Assembly: GCA_017304675.1 (NCBI GenBank)
Contig: JAFKLS010000017.1
Span: 310,001-374,000 of the forward strand
Direction: 5' to 3'
Length of the DNA stretch: 64,000 bases
DNA from: Sphingobacteriia bacterium
GTDB lineage: Bacteria; Bacteroidota; Bacteroidia; Chitinophagales; Chitinophagaceae
In this document: piece by piece, positions 10,453 to 18,175 of the stretch
Position numbering within the stretch: position 1 is the first letter of the stretch
Layout of the letters: each line of letters starts with the position of its first letter
Position numbers and translations under genes: made by a program
Notes under the pieces: model-generated
Told to the model about the DNA's origin: nothing
The model's input: only the letters and a program-made list of their open reading frames with translations
Databases searched by the model: none

Positions 10453-11505
10453 ATGAAAAAGATTTTAGTTACAGGTGGCTGCGGGTATATAGGCTCTCAT
10501 ACAATAGTTGATTTACTGGAGAATGGTTTTGATGTTATTTCTGTAGATGACAACTCTCGTTCTACAAGATATGCTTTGAGTGGTATTGAAAAAATTACCG
10601 GTAAAAAGATTAAAAATTATACTGTTGACTTAAAGAGTTTTGATGACCTCTACGCTATTTTTCAGGAACATGAAAATATAGAAGGCATTATTCATTTTGC
10701 CGCTTATAAAGCTGTAGGCGAAAGCGTTGCCGCCCCCTTGTTGTACTATGAAAACAATATGTTTGGGTTGATCAATCTTTTAAAATGCGTTAAAGAATTT
10801 AGTATTCCTCATTTTGTTTTCTCATCCTCTTGCACAGTATATGGCAATCCCGATATTATCCCTGTTACAGAACAATCCCCTACTAAACCTGCCGAAAGCC
10901 CATATGGCGCCACCAAACAAATGGGAGAAAGAATCATTCAGGATTTTTCGGCGGTAGAAAAAACAAAATCTATTTTACTCAGGTACTTTAACCCGGTTGG
11001 TGCTCACCCTTCTAATGAGATTGGTGAATTGCCATTGGGCAAACCAATGAACCTGGTTCCCGCCATTACACAAACAGCTATTGGCAAATTGCCTAAAATG
11101 TTAGTGTATGGCAATGATTACGATACACGAGATGGCTCCTGCCTGAGAGATTACATTCATGTTTCAGATATAGCACATGCACATACACTGGCTATTCAGT
11201 ACCTCATTAATCAAAAGAACAAAACCCAGTGCGATATTTTTAACCTGGGTACAGGCAACGGCGTTACAGTTTTAGAAGCTATTAAAACCTTTGAGGAAGT
11301 AAGCGGTACAAAATTAAATTATGAAATTGGCCCCCGCAGGGCCGGAGATGTTATTGCTATTTATGCCAATAACGATTGCGCCGTACAAGAGCTTGGCTGG
11401 AAAATACAGTTTGGCTTGAAAGATATGATGCAAACAGCCTGGGCATGGGAGCAAAAACTAAAAAAAGAAGAGAACCTAATAAAGCAGCAGGCGGTTTTAA
11501 ATTAA
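10453..11505 (+). CDS. galE: UDP-glucose 4-epimerase
   Basis: A 350-aa short-chain dehydrogenase/reductase of the extended type. It interconverts UDP-glucose and UDP-galactose for galactose use and for envelope polysaccharides. The NAD-binding glycine motif TGGCGYIGSH occupies residues 7-16, the serine loop SSSCTVYG is near 125-131, and the catalytic YxxxK pair is Y151/K155 (YGATK). The motif RYFNPVGAHPS and the C-terminal GTGNGVTVLEAI region are typical of GalE. Full length for the family. It stands alone between the phosphate permease and the carB half gene, with small gaps on both sides. Confidence 0.94.
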   Translation: MKKILVTGGCGYIGSHTIVDLLENGFDVISVDDNSRSTRYALSGIEKITGKKIKNYTVDLKSFDDLYAIFQEHENIEGIIHFAAYKAVGESVAAPLLYYENNMFGLINLLKCVKEFSIPHFVFSSSCTVYGNPDIIPVTEQSPTKPAESPYGATKQMGERIIQDFSAVEKTKSILLRYFNPVGAHPSNEIGELPLGKPMNLVPAITQTAIGKLPKMLVYGNDYDTRDGSCLRDYIHVSDIAHAHTLAIQYLINQKNKTQCDIFNLGTGNGVTVLEAIKTFEEVSGTKLNYEIGPRRAGDVIAIYANNDCAVQELGWKIQFGLKDMMQTAWAWEQKLKKEENLIKQQAVLN

Positions 11506-11568
11506 CTTCCTCTGAATAAGCATAATAGATTTTTGCAAAAAATAACGTGCAAAAAAGTATGGCTGCCT

Positions 11569-11576
11569 TACATTTG
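11569..11576 (+). promoter_or_regulatory. -7 box TACATTTG before the carB half gene
   Basis: Perfect TANNTTTG match 15 nt before the ATG, suggesting that the half-length carB gene has its own promoter rather than being a decayed fragment. The -33 region is poorly matched. Confidence 0.6.
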
Positions 11577-11591
11577 CACAATTTGTAAAAA

Positions 11592-12785
11592 ATGAGCAAG
11601 ACACTTTCATCCAACGAGTCTATCCCATCTTCCAGGAAAAAAATTGTTGTTTTAGGGAGCGGACCAAACAGAATTGGCCAGGGTATTGAATTTGATTATT
11701 GTTGCGTACACGGGTTACTGGCCATAAAAGAATGCGGTTATGAAGCCATTATGGTGAACTGTAATCCTGAAACCGTTTCTACAGATTTTGATATGGCCGA
11801 TAAACTGTATTTCGAGCCGGTGTATTGGGAGCATTTATGGGAGATTATTGAACTGGAAAAACCCGAAGGTGTTATTGTTCAATTAGGTGGCCAAACAGCA
11901 TTGAAACTTGCCAAACGTTTACACAATAAAGGCATTAAGATAATAGGCACTTCTTTCGATAGCATGGATATAGCCGAAGACAGAGGCCGCTTCAGCGATT
12001 TATTAAAAGAGTTGAATATTCCCTACCCGCAATATGGAACTGCATATACTGCAGAAGAAGCTATTGATGTTGCCAACAAAGTAGGTTATCCCGTATTGGT
12101 AAGGCCAAGTTATGTATTGGGCGGTCAGCGAATGAGGATTGTAATTAATGACGATGAGGTGGAAAAAGCAGTGATTAGTTTATTAAAACATATTCCGGGT
12201 AATAAAATTCTGATAGACCATTTTCTGGACCGTTGCCAGGAAGCTGAGGTAGATGCCATTTTTGATGGTGAGAATTTTCACGTAATGGGTGTAATGGAGC
12301 ATATTGAGCCAGCCGGTATTCATAGCGGAGACAGTAATGCAGTATTACCTGCCTTTAACTTAACACCATTGGTAGTTGAAACCATGGAATATTACAGCGA
12401 AAAAATTGCAAGGGCTTTAGACATTAGGGGGCTTATCAATATTCAATTTGCCATTAAAGATGGTAAAGTGTATGTAATTGAAGCCAATCCAAGAGCCAGC
12501 CGCACCACTCCTTTTATTGCAAAAGCCTACCAGATACCGTATTTAAACATTGCTACCAAAATAATGTTAGAGGCTGCTAAACTTACCGATTTTACATTGG
12601 AGAAAAAACTGGATGGCTACGCTATTAAAGAACCGGTTTTCAGTTTTAATAAATTCCCCGGCGTTAATAAAGAGTTAGGCCCTGAAATGAAAAGCACCGG
12701 AGAAGCTATCCGTTTTATTAAAGACCTGAGAGATCCTTATTTCAGAAATTTATATAAAGAAAGAAGTATGCATTTAAGCAAATAG
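11592..12785 (+). CDS. carB: Carbamoyl-phosphate synthase large chain, C-terminal synthetase half only
   Basis: A 397-aa protein that aligns by eye with the second synthetase domain of CarB (residues about 555-940 of the usual 1073-aa protein). Diagnostic stretches are VVLGSGPNRIGQGIEFDYCC, MVNCNPETVSTDFDMAD, VRPSYVLGGQRM, MEHIEPAGIHSGDS and FNKFPGVNKELGPEMKSTGE. This half phosphorylates carbamate in the synthesis of carbamoyl phosphate for pyrimidines and arginine. The N-terminal half is not next to it: the upstream gene is galE. The C-terminal MGS-like allosteric domain is also missing, since the protein stops soon after the GPEMKSTGE motif. ATP-grasp residues look intact, so it is probably one subunit of a split enzyme. 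Confidence 0.9.
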   Translation: MSKTLSSNESIPSSRKKIVVLGSGPNRIGQGIEFDYCCVHGLLAIKECGYEAIMVNCNPETVSTDFDMADKLYFEPVYWEHLWEIIELEKPEGVIVQLGGQTALKLAKRLHNKGIKIIGTSFDSMDIAEDRGRFSDLLKELNIPYPQYGTAYTAEEAIDVANKVGYPVLVRPSYVLGGQRMRIVINDDEVEKAVISLLKHIPGNKILIDHFLDRCQEAEVDAIFDGENFHVMGVMEHIEPAGIHSGDSNAVLPAFNLTPLVVETMEYYSEKIARALDIRGLINIQFAIKDGKVYVIEANPRASRTTPFIAKAYQIPYLNIATKIMLEAAKLTDFTLEKKLDGYAIKEPVFSFNKFPGVNKELGPEMKSTGEAIRFIKDLRDPYFRNLYKERSMHLSK

Positions 12786-12809
12786 CAGTTTTAGCTGTTA
12801 TTTGCTTAA
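12774..12809. terminator. Bidirectional intrinsic terminator between carB half and response regulator
   Basis: Stem TTAAGCAAATAGCAG / CTGTTATTTGCTTAA with a short TTTTAG loop, between converging genes; the left arm overlaps the end of the carB reading frame. Confidence 0.75.
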
Positions 12810-12810
12810 A

Positions 12811-13473
12811 TTACTGGTTTATGGCATAACCGTTTTTAACGGCAAAAATGGCCAGCTCCTGCCTGCTGTGAACATTTAATTTTTTGTATAGAGAATCTCT
12901 GTAATCTTCTACGGTTCTTGCACTCACAAACATTTTTTCAGCGATCTCTTTATACGAAAGATCTGTACAGGCCCACTTTAAAAACTCTCTTTCGTTCTGG
13001 CTGAAAGAATAATCTGTTGCCGCAAGGTCTTTATTAGAATGCATGGCTTCTACCATATCATTCAAATGGGTTTGCGGTAAATAATAGTTGCCTTTTAACA
13101 AAGATTTTAATGCCTGGTAAAGATCATCGGGTTCCAGGTTTTTACTTAAAAATCCTTTTGCCCCGCTCCTGATTATTTTGCTGATACTTACACCGTCATC
13201 ATCACTGGAAATAGCCAATACTTTTATTTGCGGATAATTTTTCTTTAACCACTCTGCAACGGCAAAACCATCCATATCCGGCATTTTAATATCCAGCAAA
13301 ATAATATCCGGGATTTTACCGGTTTTAAAATATTGCATTAATTCTTTCCCACTGCCTGCTTCAAAAATTACTGTAAACTCATCATAAGCTGCTATATAGT
13401 TAGCTAAAGCTTTGCGAAACATCGCATGATCGTCAATTAAAATTAATTGGTATATACTTTTAGGGCTTGCCAC
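12811..13473 (-). CDS. NarL/FixJ-type response regulator with LuxR helix-turn-helix
   Basis: A 220-aa two-domain regulator starting at a GTG. The receiver domain (about 8-125) has the acidic pair DD at 14-15, the phospho-acceptor D61 (LLDIKMPDMDG) and a lysine in GAKGFLSKNL. The C-terminal LuxR-type helix-turn-helix (about 150-215) contains DLSYKEIAEKMFVSARTVEDY. It would be phosphorylated by a cytoplasmic kinase and bind DNA as a dimer. The kinase gene directly upstream on the same strand is 24 nt away, so the pair is almost certainly one operon. Target genes are unknown. Confidence 0.92.
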   Translation of the reverse strand: MASPKSIYQLILIDDHAMFRKALANYIAAYDEFTVIFEAGSGKELMQYFKTGKIPDIILLDIKMPDMDGFAVAEWLKKNYPQIKVLAISSDDDGVSISKIIRSGAKGFLSKNLEPDDLYQALKSLLKGNYYLPQTHLNDMVEAMHSNKDLAATDYSFSQNEREFLKWACTDLSYKEIAEKMFVSARTVEDYRDSLYKKLNVHSRQELAIFAVKNGYAINQ

Positions 13474-13497
13474 TATAACTAATTGTTATTTAATTTA

Positions 13498-14304
13498 TTA
13501 GGACAAAGGTAACTCAATTTTAACTGTTGTACCAAGCCCAATTCCGCTTTGAATATCCAAGTCTGCATTAATTTGAAATGCCCTTTTATATAACCCGGTC
13601 AGTCCAATACCATCCGAACCACTACTTTTTTTTCTTGCCTCTTTAACATTAAAGCCAACGCCATTATCTACAACCGACATAACAAATTTATTTTCCGAAG
13701 GGGTTAGCAATTTAATCAATACCCTGCTTGCCCGGGAATGCGCAATTACATTACCCATAATTTCCTGGAACATTCTAAAAAGATACACAGTATGTTTCTC
13801 TTCTAACAGAACATTGTCTGAAGTTTCTTTTTCAATGGATATTTCTATATTAGATGATTTTTTCAATAAATATGTTTCAAATTGAATTGCTTCTGCAAGG
13901 CCTATATTCACCACTCTGTCAGATTTTAAACTATGCGAGGTAAACCTGATCTCGTTAATCACTTTACCCATTTCAACAACAATTTCATTCAGTGTTTCTT
14001 TTGTATAATCTTCTTTGGTTTGTCTTGCTAGGGTAACCAGCATCAATTTGCAGGCATTAAGACTATTTTTAATTTCATCGTGTAACTTATCTGCAATTTG
14101 AGAAAGTGTTTCTTCCTGCATTTCCAGTTGCGCCTCATTAATTCTTTGCTCCAGGCCCAAACGCATATCTGCAATTTCTTTTTGAAATTGTTGCTGCCTT
14201 TTGGTGTATTTGTAGGTAATATAAAATAGAAAGGTAACAAAAGCAAGCCCAAGAACACCGCCTAGGAAGATAACGAATTGGATTTCTGAATTTGCGTTTG
14301 ACAT
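13498..14304 (-). CDS. NarX/DesK-like sensor histidine kinase with one N-terminal membrane segment
   Basis: A 268-aa kinase. One hydrophobic helix (about 10-30) is followed by a charged coiled coil (about 35-68), the phospho-acceptor helix with H75 (ADKLHDEIKNSLNACKL), and an HATPase domain with DNGVGFN and GIGLTGLYKRA. It has no periplasmic sensor domain, so input must come from elsewhere. Its ATG lies 43 nt inside the end of the gene for a 7-TM protein, which implies translational coupling and suggests that the 7-TM protein supplies or modulates the signal. The downstream LuxR-type regulator is the likely partner. Confidence 0.9.
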   Translation of the reverse strand: MSNANSEIQFVIFLGGVLGLAFVTFLFYITYKYTKRQQQFQKEIADMRLGLEQRINEAQLEMQEETLSQIADKLHDEIKNSLNACKLMLVTLARQTKEDYTKETLNEIVVEMGKVINEIRFTSHSLKSDRVVNIGLAEAIQFETYLLKKSSNIEISIEKETSDNVLLEEKHTVYLFRMFQEIMGNVIAHSRASRVLIKLLTPSENKFVMSVVDNGVGFNVKEARKKSSGSDGIGLTGLYKRAFQINADLDIQSGIGLGTTVKIELPLS

Positions 14305-14951
14305 ACAAATGCAATACTAAACATTGAATATAATACAATATTAGTAATTGTGATGAAAATGCTTATACCATTATAAACGATATTTGGTAAATGTGAAATA
14401 AAATTCGTTAGCCCAAAAACTGCAAAAGTGGATGTGTAAAAAAACAGTAACCCTGAGCATACCCAAAATGACGGCTGATTCTTTAGAGTTGTTGAACTTG
14501 GATACAGCATTAACTCGTAGAAGTAATACAACAAAAAGCTAATGATAAAAAAGCACCCTAATGAATAAGACATGGATGAAAAAGAGCCGCTTTTACCCTG
14601 GAGTAAGACATTGTTTGTGAATCCAAGTAATCCATAAATGACAATAACAATAATAAGCCACATCTTAATTATCTTTTTTCTCACAAAACTTCTGATCAAG
14701 TACAAATAAAAGCAGAATTCAAGAGTAAGGTAATTATTATAGAGAATAACATTTAGTTCTCTTTTCAAATAAACAGTAAACAATAAGCCAAGGATTTCAA
14801 CACATACTGTGACTACTAAAAACAAAGTCAGTATTTTTAGAGGCTTATCCTTAATTTTTCTATAAGAAGATATACCTATAAAAAAGCTAATGATTTCAAA
14901 TAGAATAGTTAGGTTCGCAAATTGAAATATAATCTCAAGAATCTTTTTCAT
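14262..14951 (-). CDS. Unknown 7-TM membrane protein coupled to histidine kinase
   Basis: A 229-aa protein with about seven hydrophobic segments (roughly residues 8-28, 40-62, 67-88, 93-113, 125-147, 160-182 and 190-215) and no recognised domain. The first gene of a three-gene minus-strand unit, it overlaps the kinase gene by 43 nt. Family not recognised. The layout (7 TM, then a kinase with a single membrane anchor, then a regulator) makes a membrane sensor role plausible, but this is inference from context. A transcription-terminator-like hairpin lies within 40 nt upstream of its start, so its expression may depend on read-through or on a promoter within the hairpin region. Confidence 0.75.
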   Translation of the reverse strand: MKKILEIIFQFANLTILFEIISFFIGISSYRKIKDKPLKILTLFLVVTVCVEILGLLFTVYLKRELNVILYNNYLTLEFCFYLYLIRSFVRKKIIKMWLIIVIVIYGLLGFTNNVLLQGKSGSFSSMSYSLGCFFIISFLLYYFYELMLYPSSTTLKNQPSFWVCSGLLFFYTSTFAVFGLTNFISHLPNIVYNGISIFITITNIVLYSMFSIAFVCQTQIQKSNSLSS

Positions 14952-14954
14952 AAT

Positions 14955-14988
14955 GAAAAATGCTCCCTAAAATTAGGAGCATTTCTTA
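14955..14988 (-). terminator. Terminator-like hairpin just before the 7-TM start codon
   Basis: Stem AAATGCTCC / GGAGCATTT with loop; on the minus strand it ends in a T-run (ATTTTT) only a few nt before the ATG at 14951. It fits as the terminator of the 163-aa gene, or as an attenuator for the signalling genes. Confidence 0.7.
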
Positions 14989-15026
14989 TGCCGAAAAGCA
15001 AATGTTTCAGTGTTTGTAAAGAATTT

Positions 15027-15518
15027 TTAAATAACTGCTGTTTCTTTTTTAGCCTTATCGAAAATAGATATACCAATTTCAAAATCATCGAATGTATTGG
15101 TATCCTGTTGCTGACAAGCTGGTGGGCATAATCTACCAGCATTGTATGCTAAAATATCAGCACCTTTATCTGTTTGAACGTAAATATCTCTATTTCTGTT
15201 AGAGCCATCTGCATATACTTTCTGCTTAGTACCAACCATCACTAATGTTTGCAGGCCGATATATTCAGGGCGATGAGCCGTTTCTTCGTCATAAGAGGCA
15301 AAATAAAATTTCAAGCCGTCTGCACCGTGCATTTTTGCTTCTTCAATAAATGCTTCTAATTCTTCAATGCTCCACCATGCACTTAAAGAATCTTCTTTAC
15401 CTAATCTCTCACTATTATGTACCCATCTTTCTTGTTTGTAGTTGCGGGTTACTTTTTCAACATGGTTTGTGTTTACACGTTTTCCAACTTTTAGGGGTTT
15501 TGGGGCGATTGTTATCAT
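15027..15518 (-). CDS. Conserved-looking 163-aa protein of unknown function
   Basis: Cytoplasmic-looking, no signal peptide or membrane segment. Features visible: a basic N-terminus (PKPLKVGKRVNTNHVEKVTRN), a WWSIEELEAFIEEAKMHGADG segment that reads as a helix, a central FYFASYDEE, and a CPPAC cysteine pair near residue 131 that could bind metal or form a disulfide. I do not recognise the family. Codon use and composition resemble the neighbours, and the reading frame has its own terminator, so it is a real gene. It precedes the 7-TM/kinase/regulator unit on the same strand, which may or may not be functional linkage. Confidence 0.75.
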   Translation of the reverse strand: MITIAPKPLKVGKRVNTNHVEKVTRNYKQERWVHNSERLGKEDSLSAWWSIEELEAFIEEAKMHGADGLKFYFASYDEETAHRPEYIGLQTLVMVGTKQKVYADGSNRNRDIYVQTDKGADILAYNAGRLCPPACQQQDTNTFDDFEIGISIFDKAKKETAVI

Positions 15519-16012
15519 GGCTTAACAGTTTTTAAAATAAATAATGATTTTTTATCGGATATCGACAGTGTGAAATTATTTTCTACTTTATTAATAGCCA
15601 ATGAATTGTGATTGATTTTCAATTAATTATAAATAGTGATAATCTGTAACCGTTTGATTGGTGGAAATTTGTATAAATCAACGGGAATAAATACCGTTTA
15701 TTTCGCATTTTTTTTCCGCTTTATACCGGTGTTAATTGCCCGTTATTTTCCTGTGTATTTTGCCATAATAAACGCACAAAAATCCCGTTCCAAAAACTGA
15801 ACACAGAATTTAATAATCTGCCCAATGCTTGTGATATTAGTAGCAGGTTAGCAAAAAAGGGCCGTTTTTATATATCCAATATCTGAACAAAAACCCTCCC
15901 TTCTAATGTCCTCAAAAGTTTTTCAGAAAAGCCTATGAGGGCATTTTTACCTTTAAATATAAGGCTCAACAGCTATATATTACCATCTGTAATCGTAACA
16001 ATGCTGTAATAT
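15519..16012. other. 494-nt gene-free divergent intergenic region
   Basis: AT-rich, between the 163-aa gene (minus) and comEC (plus). No open frame of interest and no perfect TANNTTTG box; a GAAATTTG near-match lies near 15667. The one clear structure is the terminator-like hairpin listed separately near its right end. Confidence 0.6.
15905..15949 (+). terminator. Terminator-like hairpin in gene-free region upstream of comEC
   Basis: Stem AATGTCCTCA / TGAGGGCATT (one G-U pair) with an internal smaller stem, followed by TTTTTA. No coding gene precedes it on the plus strand, so it could end a small RNA or act as a leader attenuator for comEC. Confidence 0.5.
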
Positions 16013-18103
16013 ATGATGCCTGCTGCCGATACCTGGAAGCGAATTCCTATCATTCGTCTTTTACTACTTTTTGTAGTAGGAATCATTGTTCATTTTTACA
16101 TGAAACTTCCGTTGTTTTTTTACGGAGTATTATGTATGCTATCAGCCTGCTTGTGGTTGATATATCAAATTTTACCACTTTCATACCAGTTCTCAAATGC
16201 ATGGATGAAAGGCATCGGCATCCTTTTTATTTTCTTTTGCACCGGTGCTTTTGTGTGCCATATCTCTCTACCAGCTAATCAGAAAAATAATATTTGCAAT
16301 GTCTACACAAAGGGAGACAAAGTTTCTATTGTTCTTTTAGACAAACCTGTTGAGAAGAATAAACGTTTTAAAGTGCTTGCACGGGCAGAAAGTGTAGAAC
16401 ATAATAGCACTATTACGAAAGTTACAGGCAACGTGATCGTTTATTTTAGAAAAGATAGTTTCACAAATAATCTTGCCTGCGGAAGTACATTAATTGTTTC
16501 TGCTCCGTTACAACCTATACATAATTCAGGGAATCCGGGAGCTTTTAATTACGAACAATATTGCCTGTTTCAGAATATTGCTTATCAAACCTTTTTAAAT
16601 AAAAGAAATTATTCAGTACAGCCCACAATGCAATACATGCCATTGTTGCAAGCAGTTTTGCAGGCCAGGGATGCCGTATTGAATATTTTGCAAAAACATT
16701 TTACAAACAGGAATGATCTCGGCATTGCAGAAGCATTGTTAATAGGTTACAGAGAAGACCTGGATAAAGACATTGTTCAGGCATACAGTAATACAGGAGT
16801 GGTACATATTATTGCCATTAGTGGTTTACATCTTGGAATGATTTACGGGCTGCTACTTTTTCTTTTCAAACCGTTTGATAAAATAAGGCTGTTCCGTATT
16901 ATAAAACCATTGTTTGTACTCAGTATTCTCTGGGGGTTTACATTTATTGCCGGTGCCGCACCCTCTATAACCAGGAGTGCCATTATGTTTAGTTTTATTG
17001 TTACAGGCGAATTGTTTAACCGAAAAACCTCCATTCTCAACAACCTTGCTGTTTCTGCATTTTTTATACTATTGTTTGCTCCATTCAGTTTATGGGATGT
17101 TGGGTTTCAATTAAGTTATGCTGCAGTGCTAAGCATCGTATTATTCAGCCATACAATAGAAAAAGTATTTTTCATACGCAATAAAATTCTGCATCATTTA
17201 TGGCAATTAAGCGCTGTTACTATTTCGGCTCAAATACTTACAATGCCTTTTATCTTATATCACTTTCACCAATTCCCTAACCTTTTTTTATTGTCGAACC
17301 TGGTAGCAGTGCCTTTATCGGGGTTTATTTTATACGGAGAATTATTATTGCTGGCCATAAGCTTTATAAGCACGCCTTTTACAAATTTTATTGCCTCTTG
17401 CACAAGCATACTGATAGAATGTCTTAACAAGTTTATCTTATTTATGGACAGCCACCCCAATGCATCCTGGAACGGAATTTCTATTTCCATCTTTCAAGCC
17501 ATTGCATTAACATTTATATTCATCGGCTTCTTTACATGGGTCTTTTATAAAAATAAAAAACAATTGTGGGTGTGTTTATCCTTTGCAACATTGTTTTGCA
17601 TGGCAAGGGCTATTGATTTTATAGAAAAACAACAGCAACATAAACTTATTGTATTTAATGTTCCCAGCCACTCTGCCATAGATATTGTTGAAGGGAGAAG
17701 AGCTGTATACAATGGCGATAAGGTTGTGATGGAAGATAATTTTTTACGAAATTTCCATTTACAGCCATCCAGGATACAATACCGCTATACATTATCAGAT
17801 TCACTTTATTCAACTATTATCACCAGGCATTATATTACCACACATAAAAAAACAATATTACTTATTGACGATTCATTTCCAACTTCAAAACCAACAACCA
17901 AAATACAGGCAGCAGCAGTAATTTTAAAACAAAATACAAGTGTAAGCCTGGCTGCACTTTCTTCGTTTATAGCATGCCCTCTGTTTATTGCAGATGCAAG
18001 TAATATGCCCTGGAAAATTAACCGATGGAAAAAAGAAGCCGAAAAGTTACATTTGCGGCTCCATTCAGTAACCGATCAAGGGGCATTTGTAATGGAACTA
18101 TAA
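16013..18103 (+). CDS. comEC: ComEC/Rec2-family DNA-uptake channel protein
   Basis: A 696-aa inner-membrane protein. N-terminal membrane helices lead into a DUF4131-like soluble region (about 80-200), then the ComEC competence core (about 235-500) with the hallmark ALLIGYREDLDKDI and HIIAISGLHLGMIYGLL motifs and many membrane helices. After residue 520 a soluble tail of about 170 aa follows, but the HxHxDH metal motif of the metallo-beta-lactamase domain seen in firmicute ComEC is absent. By family knowledge the core transports single-stranded DNA into the cytoplasm during transformation. No other competence gene is adjacent. It ends 37 nt before purH, in a segment that carries a repeat element. 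Confidence 0.88.
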   Translation: MMPAADTWKRIPIIRLLLLFVVGIIVHFYMKLPLFFYGVLCMLSACLWLIYQILPLSYQFSNAWMKGIGILFIFFCTGAFVCHISLPANQKNNICNVYTKGDKVSIVLLDKPVEKNKRFKVLARAESVEHNSTITKVTGNVIVYFRKDSFTNNLACGSTLIVSAPLQPIHNSGNPGAFNYEQYCLFQNIAYQTFLNKRNYSVQPTMQYMPLLQAVLQARDAVLNILQKHFTNRNDLGIAEALLIGYREDLDKDIVQAYSNTGVVHIIAISGLHLGMIYGLLLFLFKPFDKIRLFRIIKPLFVLSILWGFTFIAGAAPSITRSAIMFSFIVTGELFNRKTSILNNLAVSAFFILLFAPFSLWDVGFQLSYAAVLSIVLFSHTIEKVFFIRNKILHHLWQLSAVTISAQILTMPFILYHFHQFPNLFLLSNLVAVPLSGFILYGELLLLAISFISTPFTNFIASCTSILIECLNKFILFMDSHPNASWNGISISIFQAIALTFIFIGFFTWVFYKNKKQLWVCLSFATLFCMARAIDFIEKQQQHKLIVFNVPSHSAIDIVEGRRAVYNGDKVVMEDNFLRNFHLQPSRIQYRYTLSDSLYSTIITRHYITTHKKTILLIDDSFPTSKPTTKIQAAAVILKQNTSVSLAALSSFIACPLFIADASNMPWKINRWKKEAEKLHLRLHSVTDQGAFVMEL

Positions 18104-18175
18104 GCCCCTGCAGAGGAGAATTATAATTAAAATAAAAATTATGGCAAATTCTAACACCCCTTCAGGGGTTGGGGG
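18104..18175 (+). repeat. Short palindromic repeat element at the comEC-purH junction
   Basis: The right end CCCCTTCAGGGGTTGGGGG (18157-18175) matches 16 of 19 positions of the element end in metH (60551-60569). A possible left end (GCCCCTGCAGAGGAG) starts right after the comEC stop. The element spans the gap and encodes the first codons of PurH. The left boundary is uncertain. Confidence 0.55.
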
